A stretch of DNA of 64,000 bases, taken from the NCBI RefSeq assembly GCF_021596505.1, contig NZ_PJIZ01000033.1:1-64000 (forward strand), written 5' to 3'. Shown in pieces: positions 27,952-37,525 of this stretch. Position 1 is the stretch's first letter. Each line of letters starts with the position of its first letter. Under the pieces are notes generated by a model. The model saw only the letters and a program-made list of their open reading frames with translations. It ran no database searches and was not told where the DNA came from. The position numbers were made by a program, and so were the translations under genes. The DNA comes from Nostoc sp. CMAA1605 (GTDB lineage: Bacteria; Cyanobacteriota; Cyanobacteriia; Cyanobacteriales; Nostocaceae).

Positions 27952-28733
27952 AGTTTCTAGTAAGCGAATGACGTTTTAGATTTTATTGAGCGTGTTTTGT
28001 TAAATGCAGTAGACAGAATTACATCTCAAGGCCGTCTCAGATTGAATTATTTTCGTCAAAAGAACTTTTGACTCAGTGTTTTCGATTAGTCAGCTACTAC
28101 TTAATGAACAAGTATGTAATTTTCAGGACATCCAAATTACGGATATTTGCCTTCATCTCAGCTCGTTACTTAAGGAATATAGCTGAAAACCATTAGCTTA
28201 CATCAATCCAAGGTTAGAAGTAATTCTAGACCTAAAGTTATATATGTTCATTAATTACCACAGAAGAATTATATTTATCATACATTTTTAATAAAAAATT
28301 AAGATAGTCGTGTGTAAATACTCACTAAATTCAGTACAAGCCCTGTATTAATACTGAGAGTATTTGAACTACTGATAGTGTTTTCTGCTAGAAATATGGG
28401 ACTTCCGGACAACACACGGGGGACTTTATAGATTTTTCATGAACTTTCCTTACAAAAATCATCAAAAGTTAAAGAGTGAAGAGTGCTGAGTGCTGAGTGC
28501 TGAGTGCTGAGTGCTGAGTGCTGAGTGCTGAGTGATGAGTAATGAGTGGTGAGTAATGAGTAATGAGTAATGACTGCTTTTAGTCATAACGCGGCGTTTA
28601 GTCGGTGCTGAGTTGAGAAATAAATTCTACCTTGTCTACCTTGTCCCCAATTCCCAATCCCCAACGCTTCTTCATTTTGAATTTTGAATTTTGAATTGAT
28701 TCGTCCCCAATCCCCAATCCCCCAAATTACACT
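27952..28733. other. Gene-free region with GAGTGCT heptamer repeats
   Basis: 782 bases without a convincing ORF. It holds the palindrome at 28055-28072, a run of about seven GAGTGCT units followed by GAGTAAT variants (about 28478-28573), and the AATTTTGAATTTTGAATTG and CCCCAATCC repeats near 28650-28730 that reach the end of the GGDEF gene. No tRNA or known RNA seen. Confidence 0.7.
28055..28072. promoter_or_regulatory. 18-bp palindrome, candidate operator
   Basis: GTCAAAAG-AA-CTTTTGAC is a perfect dyad 104-121 bases upstream of the small exported-protein gene on the minus strand. Confidence 0.35.
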
Positions 28734-30926
28734 CTAAAAAAACTCATAACAATTCTTACCGAGATTCTTAGCACGATACATAGCAACATCGGCTTGTTTA
28801 ACTAAAGTATCGGCATCTTGACTAGTATGAGGATAAATACTGATGCCAATACTAGCGGAAACTTTAGTGGTATATCCATTAAGCACAATTGGCTCAGTAA
28901 TACTAGCCATAATCTTCTCAGCTACTTTGGCTGCTACTTGCTGATGAGGTATAGCTCGTAAAAGCACTGTGAATTCATCGCCACCTAAGCGAGATACTGT
29001 GTCACTAGCACGCAAAGAGTTACTCAAACGCTGACCAATAATTACTAACAGGCGATCGCCCACCTCATGACCTAGAGTATCATTAACTTGCTTAAACCCA
29101 TCTAAGTCAATAAACAACAGTCCTAATAGGAGATGATTTTCATGCGCCCAATTAATCGATTCCTGTAGCTGTTCAGCAAAGAACTTCCGATTAGGTAGAC
29201 CTGTCAGAGAGTCATGATAGGCTAAGTAACGTAATTTGTCTTCTTTGAGCTTTAATTCATGATTAGAGCGAAACAGCTCCGCCGCAGTTCGCCTGAGTTC
29301 ATCTTCCATCAACTTACGCTGCGTGATATCACGAATTACCCCCACCAAAAAGGAATTTCCCGCCGCGTCTTTGTGGAGCGATCGCTTCGTCTCAATTAAG
29401 TGCGTCCTTCCGTAAGCGTCGGTAAATTCCTCTTCATTTTCCTGGGGATGTTGTGTAGTTAAAACTAGCTGATCTTGTTTGCGGAAGACTTCAACTTCAT
29501 GTTGGGGGAAAAAATCCAAATCCGACTTGTCAATCAGCATAGTATCGGGATAGCCAATAAATTGGCAGTAAGCCTGATTTAATACAATCCACTGGAGTTG
29601 CTCATTTTTTACAAAAATCGGATCAGCAATAGTGTTAATAATTTGCTGCAAAAATTCCTTAGAGCGTTTTAATTCTTCCTGTGTATAAGCCAAGTGATAA
29701 GTAATCCAAATCACAGAGCCACTGAATGTGAGTAATGACGGAATCAATGGTATCCACCAGCCAGACAAAAAAGCCAGATACGCGCTTAACATCAACAATA
29801 AACAAGAAAATATCACGCTTAAAATGCTCGGAAGCGGTCGTCTGATTTGCCATGTGGTTACAGCTCCGATATACGACCACAAGAAAATCCACAAATATTC
29901 CCAAACATCCGGCCAGGCTTGTAAAAGCGGTCTACCATCTAAAGCGGCTGAGATTAATTGATCCACAAAATAAGCTTGCAAGACAATCCCTGGTATCGGC
30001 TCTGCTCCTGATATCAGGCGACTAGAATAGGGGATAAATACACCTTCTTTGATGCTGGCAGCAGTAGAGCCAATCAACACAATCCGATCTTTAATTAAGT
30101 TAGGTGAAACTTTATCCGCTAACACATCTGCCATACTCACTTGCTGATAACTACAGCGACTTTTCTTGGCAGTATCACAATCTCGTTTGGGAAAATTGGA
30201 CAAGATTTGATATCCCCTAGCATCCACTCCCACATAAGCACCATCATTACCCGTAAAGCGTGTAAACACAGCTTGACCTAACTGTAAAGATTCAGGATTG
30301 TTAGCTGCTCTTTGGGGAAGAATCTTTTCTGGTTTTAAATACAAAGCAGCCAGTTTTAAAGCAAAGCTTTCGTGTGGTTGATTTCCTATATGCCAGTACA
30401 GTAAGCTCCGGCGGACTTTGCCATCAGGATCATAAACTATATTGTTAAAGCCGACTTGTTGGGGATTCAATTGGGGTGGTGGTGCAACTCTCTGTTTACC
30501 CTCTGGTGCTAGTAGTTCCACACCAACTAAATTCGGCATCGCTTGATAAGCTTGCACTAGCTCTGTATAACCATACTTAATTGGTACATCCCGATAGATG
30601 TCTAGGCCAATGGCGCGCGGTTGGTGTGCTTGTAATTTTGCTAATAATTCTGCAATTACACCATCAGCAATGGGGAATCCGTGGCGTAAAGAAGCTTCAT
30701 CAACAGCTACGATAGTAATTCGATGATTGGGACTTTCCTGGGGACGTAAGTGAAAAAATTGATCCAAAACTGCCAATTCTAAGGATTGCAATAAGCCTAA
30801 AGAACGTAACAGCAAGACTAAAATTACAACAGTGACAGTGATAATTAATTCTCTGTGTCCTTTACTAAACGAGGATTTCAGTCCTAAAACTAACTGCACG
30901 AGACGCTTGATGAATTGCTGACTCAT
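28734..30926 (-). CDS. CHASE2-PAS-GGDEF diguanylate cyclase
   Basis: A 730-residue membrane sensor predicted to make cyclic di-GMP. One transmembrane helix near the N-terminus (ITVTVVILVLLLRSLGL) precedes an extracytoplasmic CHASE2 domain (about 45-340; RITIVAVDEASL, ARAIGLDIYRD-like segment, DRIVLIGSTAASI). Three further helices (about 345-420) lead to a cytoplasmic PAS domain (about 425-540) and a GGDEF domain. The catalytic motif is intact (RLGGDEFTVLL). An RxxD inhibitory site (RASD) lies five residues before it, so product inhibition is likely. No EAL domain is attached. The C-terminus ends in repeat-adjacent DNA. Confidence 0.93.
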   Translation of the reverse strand: MSQQFIKRLVQLVLGLKSSFSKGHRELIITVTVVILVLLLRSLGLLQSLELAVLDQFFHLRPQESPNHRITIVAVDEASLRHGFPIADGVIAELLAKLQAHQPRAIGLDIYRDVPIKYGYTELVQAYQAMPNLVGVELLAPEGKQRVAPPPQLNPQQVGFNNIVYDPDGKVRRSLLYWHIGNQPHESFALKLAALYLKPEKILPQRAANNPESLQLGQAVFTRFTGNDGAYVGVDARGYQILSNFPKRDCDTAKKSRCSYQQVSMADVLADKVSPNLIKDRIVLIGSTAASIKEGVFIPYSSRLISGAEPIPGIVLQAYFVDQLISAALDGRPLLQAWPDVWEYLWIFLWSYIGAVTTWQIRRPLPSILSVIFSCLLLMLSAYLAFLSGWWIPLIPSLLTFSGSVIWITYHLAYTQEELKRSKEFLQQIINTIADPIFVKNEQLQWIVLNQAYCQFIGYPDTMLIDKSDLDFFPQHEVEVFRKQDQLVLTTQHPQENEEEFTDAYGRTHLIETKRSLHKDAAGNSFLVGVIRDITQRKLMEDELRRTAAELFRSNHELKLKEDKLRYLAYHDSLTGLPNRKFFAEQLQESINWAHENHLLLGLLFIDLDGFKQVNDTLGHEVGDRLLVIIGQRLSNSLRASDTVSRLGGDEFTVLLRAIPHQQVAAKVAEKIMASITEPIVLNGYTTKVSASIGISIYPHTSQDADTLVKQADVAMYRAKNLGKNCYEFF

Positions 30927-31067
30927 TCCCGTTACCTACTGGACAGAAAAATAGTGAAATGATAATTGATAGTTGTTAAACAATTCTTAAAATAATCTTT
31001 TAATCATTTTCTTATACACTATTTTGACTGCTAGAAATCTTGAATGTAAGAAAATTGTGATAATTGA

Positions 31068-31098
31068 AAACCCCAGTTGCTTCAATCAACTGGGGTTT
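31068..31098 (-). terminator. Rho-independent terminator of the VKOR gene
   Basis: AAACCCCAGTTG and CAACTGGGGTTT form a perfect 12-bp stem around a 7-base loop. On the minus strand it lies 33 bases after the VKOR stop and ends in TTTTC. Confidence 0.8.
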
Positions 31099-31130
31099 CG
31101 GAAATAATTAAGATTAGTGATGGCTATGCT

Positions 31131-32114
31131 TTATCTAAAGTATTTGAAATTACTTGGCCCTGTGTAACCTGTAACTTTGGCTAATTCTGCAAGGTTCTGT
31201 ACGCCACTATAGCTTTTGCCCTTGATAATCCAAGTTGGATAACCTGTGATGTTTGCAGCTTTACACAAATCTGGTTTACCCTTGGGACTTTCAGGCGCGC
31301 ACTCTGTCTTGATGCTGTCATCAATAATTTGATAAGCTTCCTTGCCAAAGAGTAATTTCTGTTCATGGCAGTGAGGACACCAAAAAGCTACATATTCCTT
31401 AGCTCCTACCTGCACTAAATGACGTGCTAGAGCGATTTCTGCTTCTCCAGAAGTAGTATTGATTTCCCAACCAAAATTAGGGTTAGGATCTACGGTGGGG
31501 GCAAAAGGCGGGAGTTTGCCGGCGGGGATTTCTTGGGCGGGTGGTTTATTGGCTGTGTTGACATCCTTATATATATATAAGGTGCCAATGAGCGTTACCA
31601 TACCCACAATAATGGCAGTAAAGAATATTTGTCCAATATCTTCCCAGGCTCGACCCACAACGGTTAATACCAGCATACTCAAGGCGAACAAAGCCGAGGT
31701 AATGCAGTAAGGACAAAGGGCTTTGAGTTCAAATGCTAGGACATACATTAAATAGCCACTAAAAATAGACATAGCGATCGCGCCTATTAATAGTAACCAC
31801 CAGGTCAAGTTTTCTAGCTGTTTGTGACTTTTACCTTCTCCCTTCCACACCACAGGAGCTAAAGCAAAAATCAGCATCCCCAGATAGGATAATAATCCAA
31901 GTAAGGCCAGTGGTTGCCCAAACACCGTTGCCCAAGGGCTAGCAAGTACATCATTACAACCCTTGGCTCCAGCCTCGGCTACACAAGCAACACCACCTCC
32001 AGTGAGTTTTTCAAAAGTTAAATAGCCAGTATTCAAAGCACCAAGTCCAGCGATCGCGGCAATTATTACCCGCGACCATTGATGAATCCAGGGAGTAGAA
32101 CGGCGGCGAATCAT
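31131..32114 (-). CDS. VKOR-thioredoxin fusion disulfide-forming protein
   Basis: Bacterial vitamin K epoxide reductase homologue fused to a thioredoxin-like domain, 327 residues. It passes electrons from substrate thiols to quinone, forming disulfides in lumenal and periplasmic proteins. The VKOR part has a transmembrane bundle with the loop cysteines in CVAEAGAKGCNDVL and the redox pair CPYC. After the last helix and a Pro-rich linker comes a thioredoxin-like domain with CPHC in FWCPHCHEQ. A further cysteine pair follows (TECAPESPKGKPDLCKA). It is followed by its own terminator. Confidence 0.93.
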   Translation of the reverse strand: MIRRRSTPWIHQWSRVIIAAIAGLGALNTGYLTFEKLTGGGVACVAEAGAKGCNDVLASPWATVFGQPLALLGLLSYLGMLIFALAPVVWKGEGKSHKQLENLTWWLLLIGAIAMSIFSGYLMYVLAFELKALCPYCITSALFALSMLVLTVVGRAWEDIGQIFFTAIIVGMVTLIGTLYIYKDVNTANKPPAQEIPAGKLPPFAPTVDPNPNFGWEINTTSGEAEIALARHLVQVGAKEYVAFWCPHCHEQKLLFGKEAYQIIDDSIKTECAPESPKGKPDLCKAANITGYPTWIIKGKSYSGVQNLAELAKVTGYTGPSNFKYFR

Positions 32115-32165
32115 AAGAAATGGGGAATGGGGAATTGGGAATGGGGAATTGGGAAGCGGGAAATA
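32115..32165. repeat. GGGGAAT(T) repeats
   Basis: About five GGGAATGGGGAATT-type units between the VKOR and btpA genes, occupying the leader region of the VKOR gene. Confidence 0.8.
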
Positions 32166-32192
32166 AATTACCTACTCCCTATCCCCTCATGA

Positions 32193-33041
32193 CTATGAAT
32201 GTAACTTTACTTGTTTAGCTGATTTACTCTCACCTTTGGAGTTCCAAGTGCGACGAGCAGCTTCCACGAATTGACTGACGCGAATGGGGTCAATTGGTTG
32301 CTCGATACGACCTTGGCGTTTGAGGGAGCTAGAAACAATCACACCATTGGCAGCCTGCAATAGTGTAGCAATATTTTCCCAATCGGCTCCGCTACCAATA
32401 AATACCGGTGTACCATTGGCTGCACCACAGGCTAATTCTAAGTCTTCTTGGTTGGGGGGAGAGCCAGTTGCCCAACCGGATAAAATCACTGCGTCCGCTA
32501 AACCCCGCTCGATAGTATCTTTGACAGCAACTGTCAGATTTGGAGAACTTAAGGGACGAGCGTGTTTGACTAAAACGTCCGCCAAAATTTTGACATCCGA
32601 GCCTAATTCACGACGATAGCGGAGTAGTTGATGGGCTTCTCCTTCAATTAATCCTTGGTCTGTCGCCATTACGCCCGTCAACACATTCACACGGATAAAT
32701 TGCGCCCCCACACAAGAAGCGATCGCCAATGCACTATGCCCATCGTTTCGCAACACATTGATACCTATCGGTAACATCACCAAATTTTGGATGCGTTGCA
32801 CAACTACAGTCATCGCACTGACAACTGCGGGGTCAACATGATTTTTCGTAAACGGAGCATCGAAAAAATTTTCTACAATAATCCCATCTACTCCGCCACT
32901 AGCAAGAGCCGTTGCTTCTTGTTCGGCGCGGTCGATTACTGCTTTGAGGCTACCTCCCCAACGGGCTGAGGTGGGAAGGGGTAGCAGGTGTACCACGCCA
33001 ATGATTGGTGTTCGAGTTTTAAATAACTGTTCTAAGTCCAC
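32193..33041 (-). CDS. btpA: BtpA/SgcQ family protein, photosystem I biogenesis
   Basis: A 282-residue protein of the BtpA family, a TIM-barrel fold. In Synechocystis BtpA is a thylakoid-associated factor needed for stable photosystem I reaction-centre proteins. Landmarks are PIIGVVHLLPLPTSARWGG (13-31), GVDGIIVENFFDAPF, FIRVNVLTGVMATDQG, VKILADVLVKHA, AVILSGWATG and PVFIGSGAD. Length and start fit the family. It is transcribed towards the VKOR gene, with about 78 bases and repeats between them. Confidence 0.93.
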   Translation of the reverse strand: MDLEQLFKTRTPIIGVVHLLPLPTSARWGGSLKAVIDRAEQEATALASGGVDGIIVENFFDAPFTKNHVDPAVVSAMTVVVQRIQNLVMLPIGINVLRNDGHSALAIASCVGAQFIRVNVLTGVMATDQGLIEGEAHQLLRYRRELGSDVKILADVLVKHARPLSSPNLTVAVKDTIERGLADAVILSGWATGSPPNQEDLELACGAANGTPVFIGSGADWENIATLLQAANGVIVSSSLKRQGRIEQPIDPIRVSQFVEAARRTWNSKGESKSAKQVKLHS

Positions 33042-33750
33042 GTCTTTTACTATTGTGAGGGCATAGGGTAGGGCAGGGGGCAGGGGGCAGGGGGAATTAG
33101 TTTTTTTCCTCTGCTTTTTTACCTCTTCCTAGTTCCTAATCCCCAGTCCCCAGTACCCATTTCCCTAATTAGCATTAAATTTGTTTTATTTTGGTTGTTT
33201 TACTGCCTCCACCGGAAGACAGAATTTAGGGTAAAACTTACCATAAGATATGTTAAGATAAAACCTGGCTACAAGAGGAGTTTGCCACTCACAACACGCA
33301 AGGCAGCTTCCCTCTGTTTAGGTACTCCGCCTGTCGCACGTCGTAGGCCAAGCCTGAGCGTTAGGGTAGCATTACTGCTTCATGGGGCGTAGTCGCAAGC
33401 GCGATTTCCCTGAGGGTAGCGACTTCTCATAACCAGCCTTTGGGCGGCTTCCCGATGGGTAAATTAACAACGCACACGCTGCGGTAGTGTAAAATACCAA
33501 CAGGCGATTTGTTAAAAAAGATTACAAGTGTCAAATGTACCCAAAGACACTCAGTTTTACCCTGGGAAACAAACTAATAAAAACATCATAACATGACCTG
33601 AACACAACTATGGTCATAGGTTTCAAGCAGTTACTGACAGTGGAAATACTCTACTAAAATGATGTAACTGTGGGGGTGCGAACCGCAAACAGCGAAATTT
33701 AATGTTGTTTGTGTTTGACAACAAGCAAAAACCAAAAATATTTTCAAAAT
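33042..33750. other. Gene-free region between btpA and rimO
   Basis: 709 bases. It starts with GGGCAGG/CCCCAGT repeats (33060-33165). From about 33290 to 33500 it is distinctly more GC-rich than its surroundings, with several short inverted segments (for example GTAGTCGC and GCGACT blocks). No protein frame is convincing and no RNA family is recognised. A weak dyad (ATGACC ... GGTCAT) is near 33591-33615. Confidence 0.5.
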
Positions 33751-35068
33751 ATGGGTGAAAAGCCAACAATAGCAATCTCTCACTTGGGCTGTGAGAAAAA
33801 TCGAATTGATACAGAACATATGTTAGGGCTGCTAGTAGAAGCAGGATATGGTGTAGATGCCAATGAAGAGTTAGCAGATTACGTTATAGTCAATACTTGT
33901 AGTTTTATTGAAGCAGCTAGGGAAGAATCTGTTAGAACATTAGTAGAACTGGCAGAAGCTAACAAAAAAATCGTGATTACAGGCTGTATGGCACAGCACT
34001 TCCAAGGACAATTATTGGAAGAATTGCCAGAAGCCGTGGCCGTGGTTGGCACTGGAGATTATCATCAAATCGTCAATGTCATCGAAAGGGTAGAACAAGG
34101 GGAAAGGGTTAAACAGGTTAGTGCTGAACCCACTTATATCGCAGATGAAACCACACCCCCGCTACCGTACCACTACCGAAGGCGTGGCTTATTTGCGAGT
34201 TGCAGAAGGGTGTGATTACCGTTGTGCATTTTGTATTATTCCCCATCTGCGCGGCAACCAACGATCGCGTACAATAGAATCAATAGTTGCTGAAGCCCAG
34301 CAACTAGCAAATCAAGGGGTGCAAGAGATAATTCTCATTTCCCAAATCACCACAAATTACGGGTTAGATATTTACGGTAAGCCCAAACTAGCCGAATTGC
34401 TCCGAGCATTGGGGAAAGTGGATATACCGTGGATTAGGATGCACTACGCCTATCCCACCGGGCTAACCCCAGACGTGATCGCAGCCATTCAGGAGACACC
34501 TAACGTCTTACCTTACTTAGATTTACCCCTGCAACATTCCCACCCAGAGGTATTGCGGGCGATGAATCGTCCTTGGCAGGGACGGGTCAACGATGAGATT
34601 ATCGACCGCCTCAAAACCGCCATACCAGGTGCGGTTTTGCGGACAACATTGATAGTGGGCTTTCCTGGGGAAACAGAAGCACACTTTGAGCATTTGCTAG
34701 AGTTTGTCCAAAGGCACGAATTTGATCATGTGGGAGTTTTCACCTTTTCACCAGAAGAGGGAACACCCGCACATACACTACCAAATCAACTACCACAAGC
34801 TGTCATGGATGAACGCCGCGATCGCCTGATGGCCATCCAACAGCCCATATCTTGGCAAAAAAATCAGCAGGAAATCGGCAAAATTGTTGAAGTCCTGATT
34901 GAGCAGGAAAACCCTGGAAGTGGGAAATTAATCGGTCGTTCCGGCAGATTTTCCCCCGAAGTTGACGGTCAAGTCTACATCAGTGGCCAAGCCAAGTTAG
35001 GAACTATCGTACCCGTAAAAATTCACGGAGCAGATGAGTACGATTTGTTTGGCGAAGTCGCCCTATGA
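33751..35068 (+). pseudogene. rimO: RimO, ribosomal protein S12 methylthiotransferase, frameshifted
   Basis: Radical SAM enzyme that adds a methylthio group to an aspartate of ribosomal protein S12. The first frame (start ATG 33751, [20 protein letters not shown]) holds the N-terminal methylthiotransferase domain with its cysteines (LGCEKN, VNTCSF, TGCMAQ). It goes out of frame at a run of five Cs (34156-34160). With four Cs the reading continues [17 protein letters not shown] into the radical SAM core (CDYRCAFC), the HYAYP segment and the C-terminal TRAM domain ([10 protein letters not shown] ... YDLFGEV). The corrected length of about 438 residues is normal. Either a sequencing error or a true frameshift. 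The DEAD-box helicase gene follows after a repeat-filled gap. Confidence 0.92.
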
Positions 35069-35069
35069 G

Positions 35070-35160
35070 GCAGGGGTGCAGGGTGCAGGGTGCAGGGGGG
35101 ATACCCCAATTCCCAGTCACCAATACCCAATCCCCAGTCCCCAGTCCCCAGTCCCCAATT
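35070..35160. repeat. GGTGCAG and CCCCAGT repeats
   Basis: Three GGTGCAG units directly after the rimO stop, then C-rich heptamers to about 35160, between rimO and the helicase gene. Confidence 0.85.
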
Positions 35161-35211
35161 AAAGTTTCAATTTACAAATCGCAAAGTCAAAAACAAAATC
35201 TAGGAGCGTTG

Positions 35212-36741
35212 ATGAATCTTTCTTTTCAAGAACTAGGCATTTCACAGGAACGCGTTGACCACTTAGAAAAAATTGGTTTTACAGCACCTACTAATATTCA
35301 AGCTCAAGCTATTCCTCAACTGTTGTCCGGTCGGGATGTCGTAGGTCAATCTCAAACAGGTACAGGCAAAACAGCAGCATTTTCCTTGCCAATTTTAGAG
35401 CGAATCGACATACAACAAAGAGCTGTGCAAGCCCTAGTCCTAACCCCCACCCGTGAGTTAGCCATCCAAGTCCACGATGCAATTAGCCAATTTATTGGTC
35501 ATAGTGGCTTGCGGGTATCAGCAATTTACGGTGGTCAATCAATCGACCGTCAAATTATGCAACTCAAGCGTGGTGTGCATGTAGTAGTCGGCACTCCCGG
35601 ACGAGTGATTGACTTACTAGAAAGAGGTAGCTTGAAACTAGATCAAGTCAGATGGTTTGTTCTAGATGAAGCCGATGAAATGTTGAGCATGGGCTTTATT
35701 GATGATGTCGAGAGAATTTTATCTCAAGCACCAGAAGAACGGCAAACCGCGCTGTTCTCAGCCACCATGCCCCCATCAATTCGGATGTTGGTCAACAAGT
35801 TTCTCCACTCTCCTGTCACTGTGACAGTTGAGCAACCCAAAGCCACACCCAATAAAATCAATCAGGTAGCTTATCTGATTCCCCGTCACTGGACAAAAGC
35901 CAAAGCATTACAGCCGATTCTGGAAATGGAAGACCCAGAAACCGCTTTAATCTTCGTCCGTACAAGACGCACCGCCGCCGAACTTACCAGTCAACTGCAA
36001 GCTGCTGGTCACAGTGTGGATGAATATCATGGCGACTTGTCTCAGCAAGCACGGGAAAGATTACTAACTAGATTCCGCAACCGTCAAGTGCGCTGGGTAG
36101 TAGCCACAGATATTGCTGCACGCGGTTTAGATGTTGACCAACTATCCCATGTAATTAACTTCGACCTCCCCGATAGCGTCGAAACCTACGTACACCGCAT
36201 CGGCCGCACAGGTCGCGCAGGGAAAGAAGGTACAGCCATCACCTTAGTACAGCCCTTTGAGCGTCGCAAACAGCAAATCTTTGAACGCCATGTCCGCCAA
36301 AACTGGCAATTGCTCTCCATTCCCACACGGGCGCAAATCGAAGCACGCCACATTCAAAAACTGCAAGGACAAGTTAGAGAAGCCTTAGCCGGTGAGCGTT
36401 TAGCTTCATTCTTGCCCATTATCAGCGAATTGATTGAACAGTACGACGCACAGGCGATCGCGGCTGCGGCACTACAAATCGCTTATGATCAAACTCGTCC
36501 TGCTTGGTTGAGTGCGGATATCGACATTCCCGAAGAAACCGCATCTGCACCTAAACCCAAAATCGTCAAACGTCGCGAATTTGCTGGTGACAGAAACCGT
36601 TCCAACTGGAATAGAGATAACAACAGCGAAGAAGGACGCGGTACTCCCAAACCAAAACTCCGTTCAGGTCGCCGTGAACCTTCGATTTCCTCTGGGAATC
36701 CCAAATTAGGCTCATCCGCCACTAGGGAATCAGCTTCTTAG
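35212..36741 (+). CDS. DEAD-box ATP-dependent RNA helicase
   Basis: A 509-residue RNA helicase that unwinds structured RNA using ATP, probably in cold adaptation or ribosome/RNA turnover. All motifs are present: Q motif (GFTAPTNIQAQAIP), I GTGKT, Ia PTRELA, Ib TPGR, II DEAD, III SAT, then ARGLDVD and VI HRIGRTGRAG. A C-terminal extension of about 130 residues ends in a basic, Ser/Arg-rich tail (KPKLRSGRREPS). The start at ATG 35212 has AGGAG six bases upstream; the open frame upstream is only translated repeat DNA. It is of the CrhB/CsdA type by its SAT motif and extension; exact orthology cannot be set here. Confidence 0.93.
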   Translation: MNLSFQELGISQERVDHLEKIGFTAPTNIQAQAIPQLLSGRDVVGQSQTGTGKTAAFSLPILERIDIQQRAVQALVLTPTRELAIQVHDAISQFIGHSGLRVSAIYGGQSIDRQIMQLKRGVHVVVGTPGRVIDLLERGSLKLDQVRWFVLDEADEMLSMGFIDDVERILSQAPEERQTALFSATMPPSIRMLVNKFLHSPVTVTVEQPKATPNKINQVAYLIPRHWTKAKALQPILEMEDPETALIFVRTRRTAAELTSQLQAAGHSVDEYHGDLSQQARERLLTRFRNRQVRWVVATDIAARGLDVDQLSHVINFDLPDSVETYVHRIGRTGRAGKEGTAITLVQPFERRKQQIFERHVRQNWQLLSIPTRAQIEARHIQKLQGQVREALAGERLASFLPIISELIEQYDAQAIAAAALQIAYDQTRPAWLSADIDIPEETASAPKPKIVKRREFAGDRNRSNWNRDNNSEEGRGTPKPKLRSGRREPSISSGNPKLGSSATRESAS

Positions 36742-36771
36742 AGTGCTGAGTGCTGAGTGCTGAGTGCTGAG
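36741..36771. repeat. GAGTGCT heptamers
   Basis: Four GAGTGCT units starting at the helicase stop codon. Confidence 0.85.
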
Positions 36772-36863
36772 TATGTTTGTCTCAACTCATAATTCCTCAC
36801 TTTGACTAACTGTTTTGATCAGCTTGTAGGAACATAGATAATGGATGCACTATTTTGAGTCTT

Positions 36864-37442
36864 ATGTTCACAATCTCCGACTTAGAGCAGCTACAAGCTG
36901 AACATCCAGAATGGCAGATGGAACTGGTGGACGGTGATATCCTGATTATGGGGCCATCAGATTATATTTCCGAAGAAATAGGTGCTGAATTAATTCGGTT
37001 ACTGGGAAACTGGGTACGTCCGCGTAAACTGGGACGTGTCACTGGTTCAAGTGCTGGTTTTATTCTGCCTCAACTGGAAACAGAAAATGGTAACAAAATT
37101 GAATCAGAAAAACGCAATCTCCGCGCTCCTGATGTGTCTTTTGTGCGTGCCGAGAGACTAAAAATCAGCCAGCGCGATTTTGTGGAATTAGTGCCTGATT
37201 TGATCGTAGAAATCAGATCAAAGTCAGATAAAATCAAGCCACTAGAAGAAAAAATTCAGCTATTTTTACAACTCGGTTGTGTCGTCGGTATACTCATCGA
37301 CCCAGACAAATTAACATTAACTGTTTACCGGCTCAATCAAGAACCAATTATATTGAAGAATAACGATCAACTGACGCTACCAGATTTACTTCCAGGTTGG
37401 GAGCTAACAATATCGGAACTCTGGCCGCCTGTATTTGAGTAA
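36864..37442 (+). CDS. Uma2 family (DUF820) PD-(D/E)XK nuclease-like protein
   Basis: A 192-residue member of the Uma2/DUF820 family, found in many copies in cyanobacteria and built on a restriction-endonuclease fold. Typical segments: YELVDGDI-like MELVDGDILIMGPSD near the N-terminus, RAPDVSFVRAERL (catalytic Asp), and PDLIVEIRSKSDK with the Glu of the core, then KIQLFLQLGCVVGILIDP and LLPGWELTI. Where the family has ExK this protein reads EIRSKSD, within normal variation. The biological role is unknown; these genes behave like dispersed accessory genes. ATG 36864 is preferred over the TTG three codons upstream. Confidence 0.88.
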   Translation: MFTISDLEQLQAEHPEWQMELVDGDILIMGPSDYISEEIGAELIRLLGNWVRPRKLGRVTGSSAGFILPQLETENGNKIESEKRNLRAPDVSFVRAERLKISQRDFVELVPDLIVEIRSKSDKIKPLEEKIQLFLQLGCVVGILIDPDKLTLTVYRLNQEPIILKNNDQLTLPDLLPGWELTISELWPPVFE

Positions 37443-37479
37443 TAGAATAAAAACTCCGCGTACCTCCACAAGACTTGAC

Positions 37480-37517
37480 ATGAAAAAATTTTTCAAGCGG
37501 GTAGTTATTCCGCTTGA
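37480..37517 (-). terminator. Rho-independent terminator (aldo/keto reductase)
   Basis: TCAAGCGG and CCGCTTGA pair perfectly around nine bases. On the minus strand the stem is followed by AAAAATTTTTT. It lies nine bases after the reductase stop, between convergent genes. Confidence 0.65.
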
Positions 37518-37525
37518 TATGAGAA

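Noticed and set aside
33195-33392. Possible 65-residue basic protein before rimO
   Set aside because: Arg/Leu/Ser-rich translation of a GC-rich repeat-like DNA; no start signal.
35065-35211. N-terminal extension of the DEAD-box helicase
   Set aside because: The extension is translated repeat DNA (SPVPSPQSP); an AGGAG and ATG at 35212 start the conserved Q-motif region.
37443-37525. Possible shared promoter between Uma2 and aldo/keto reductase genes
   Set aside because: The two genes converge here, so the inverted repeat is a terminator, not a promoter.
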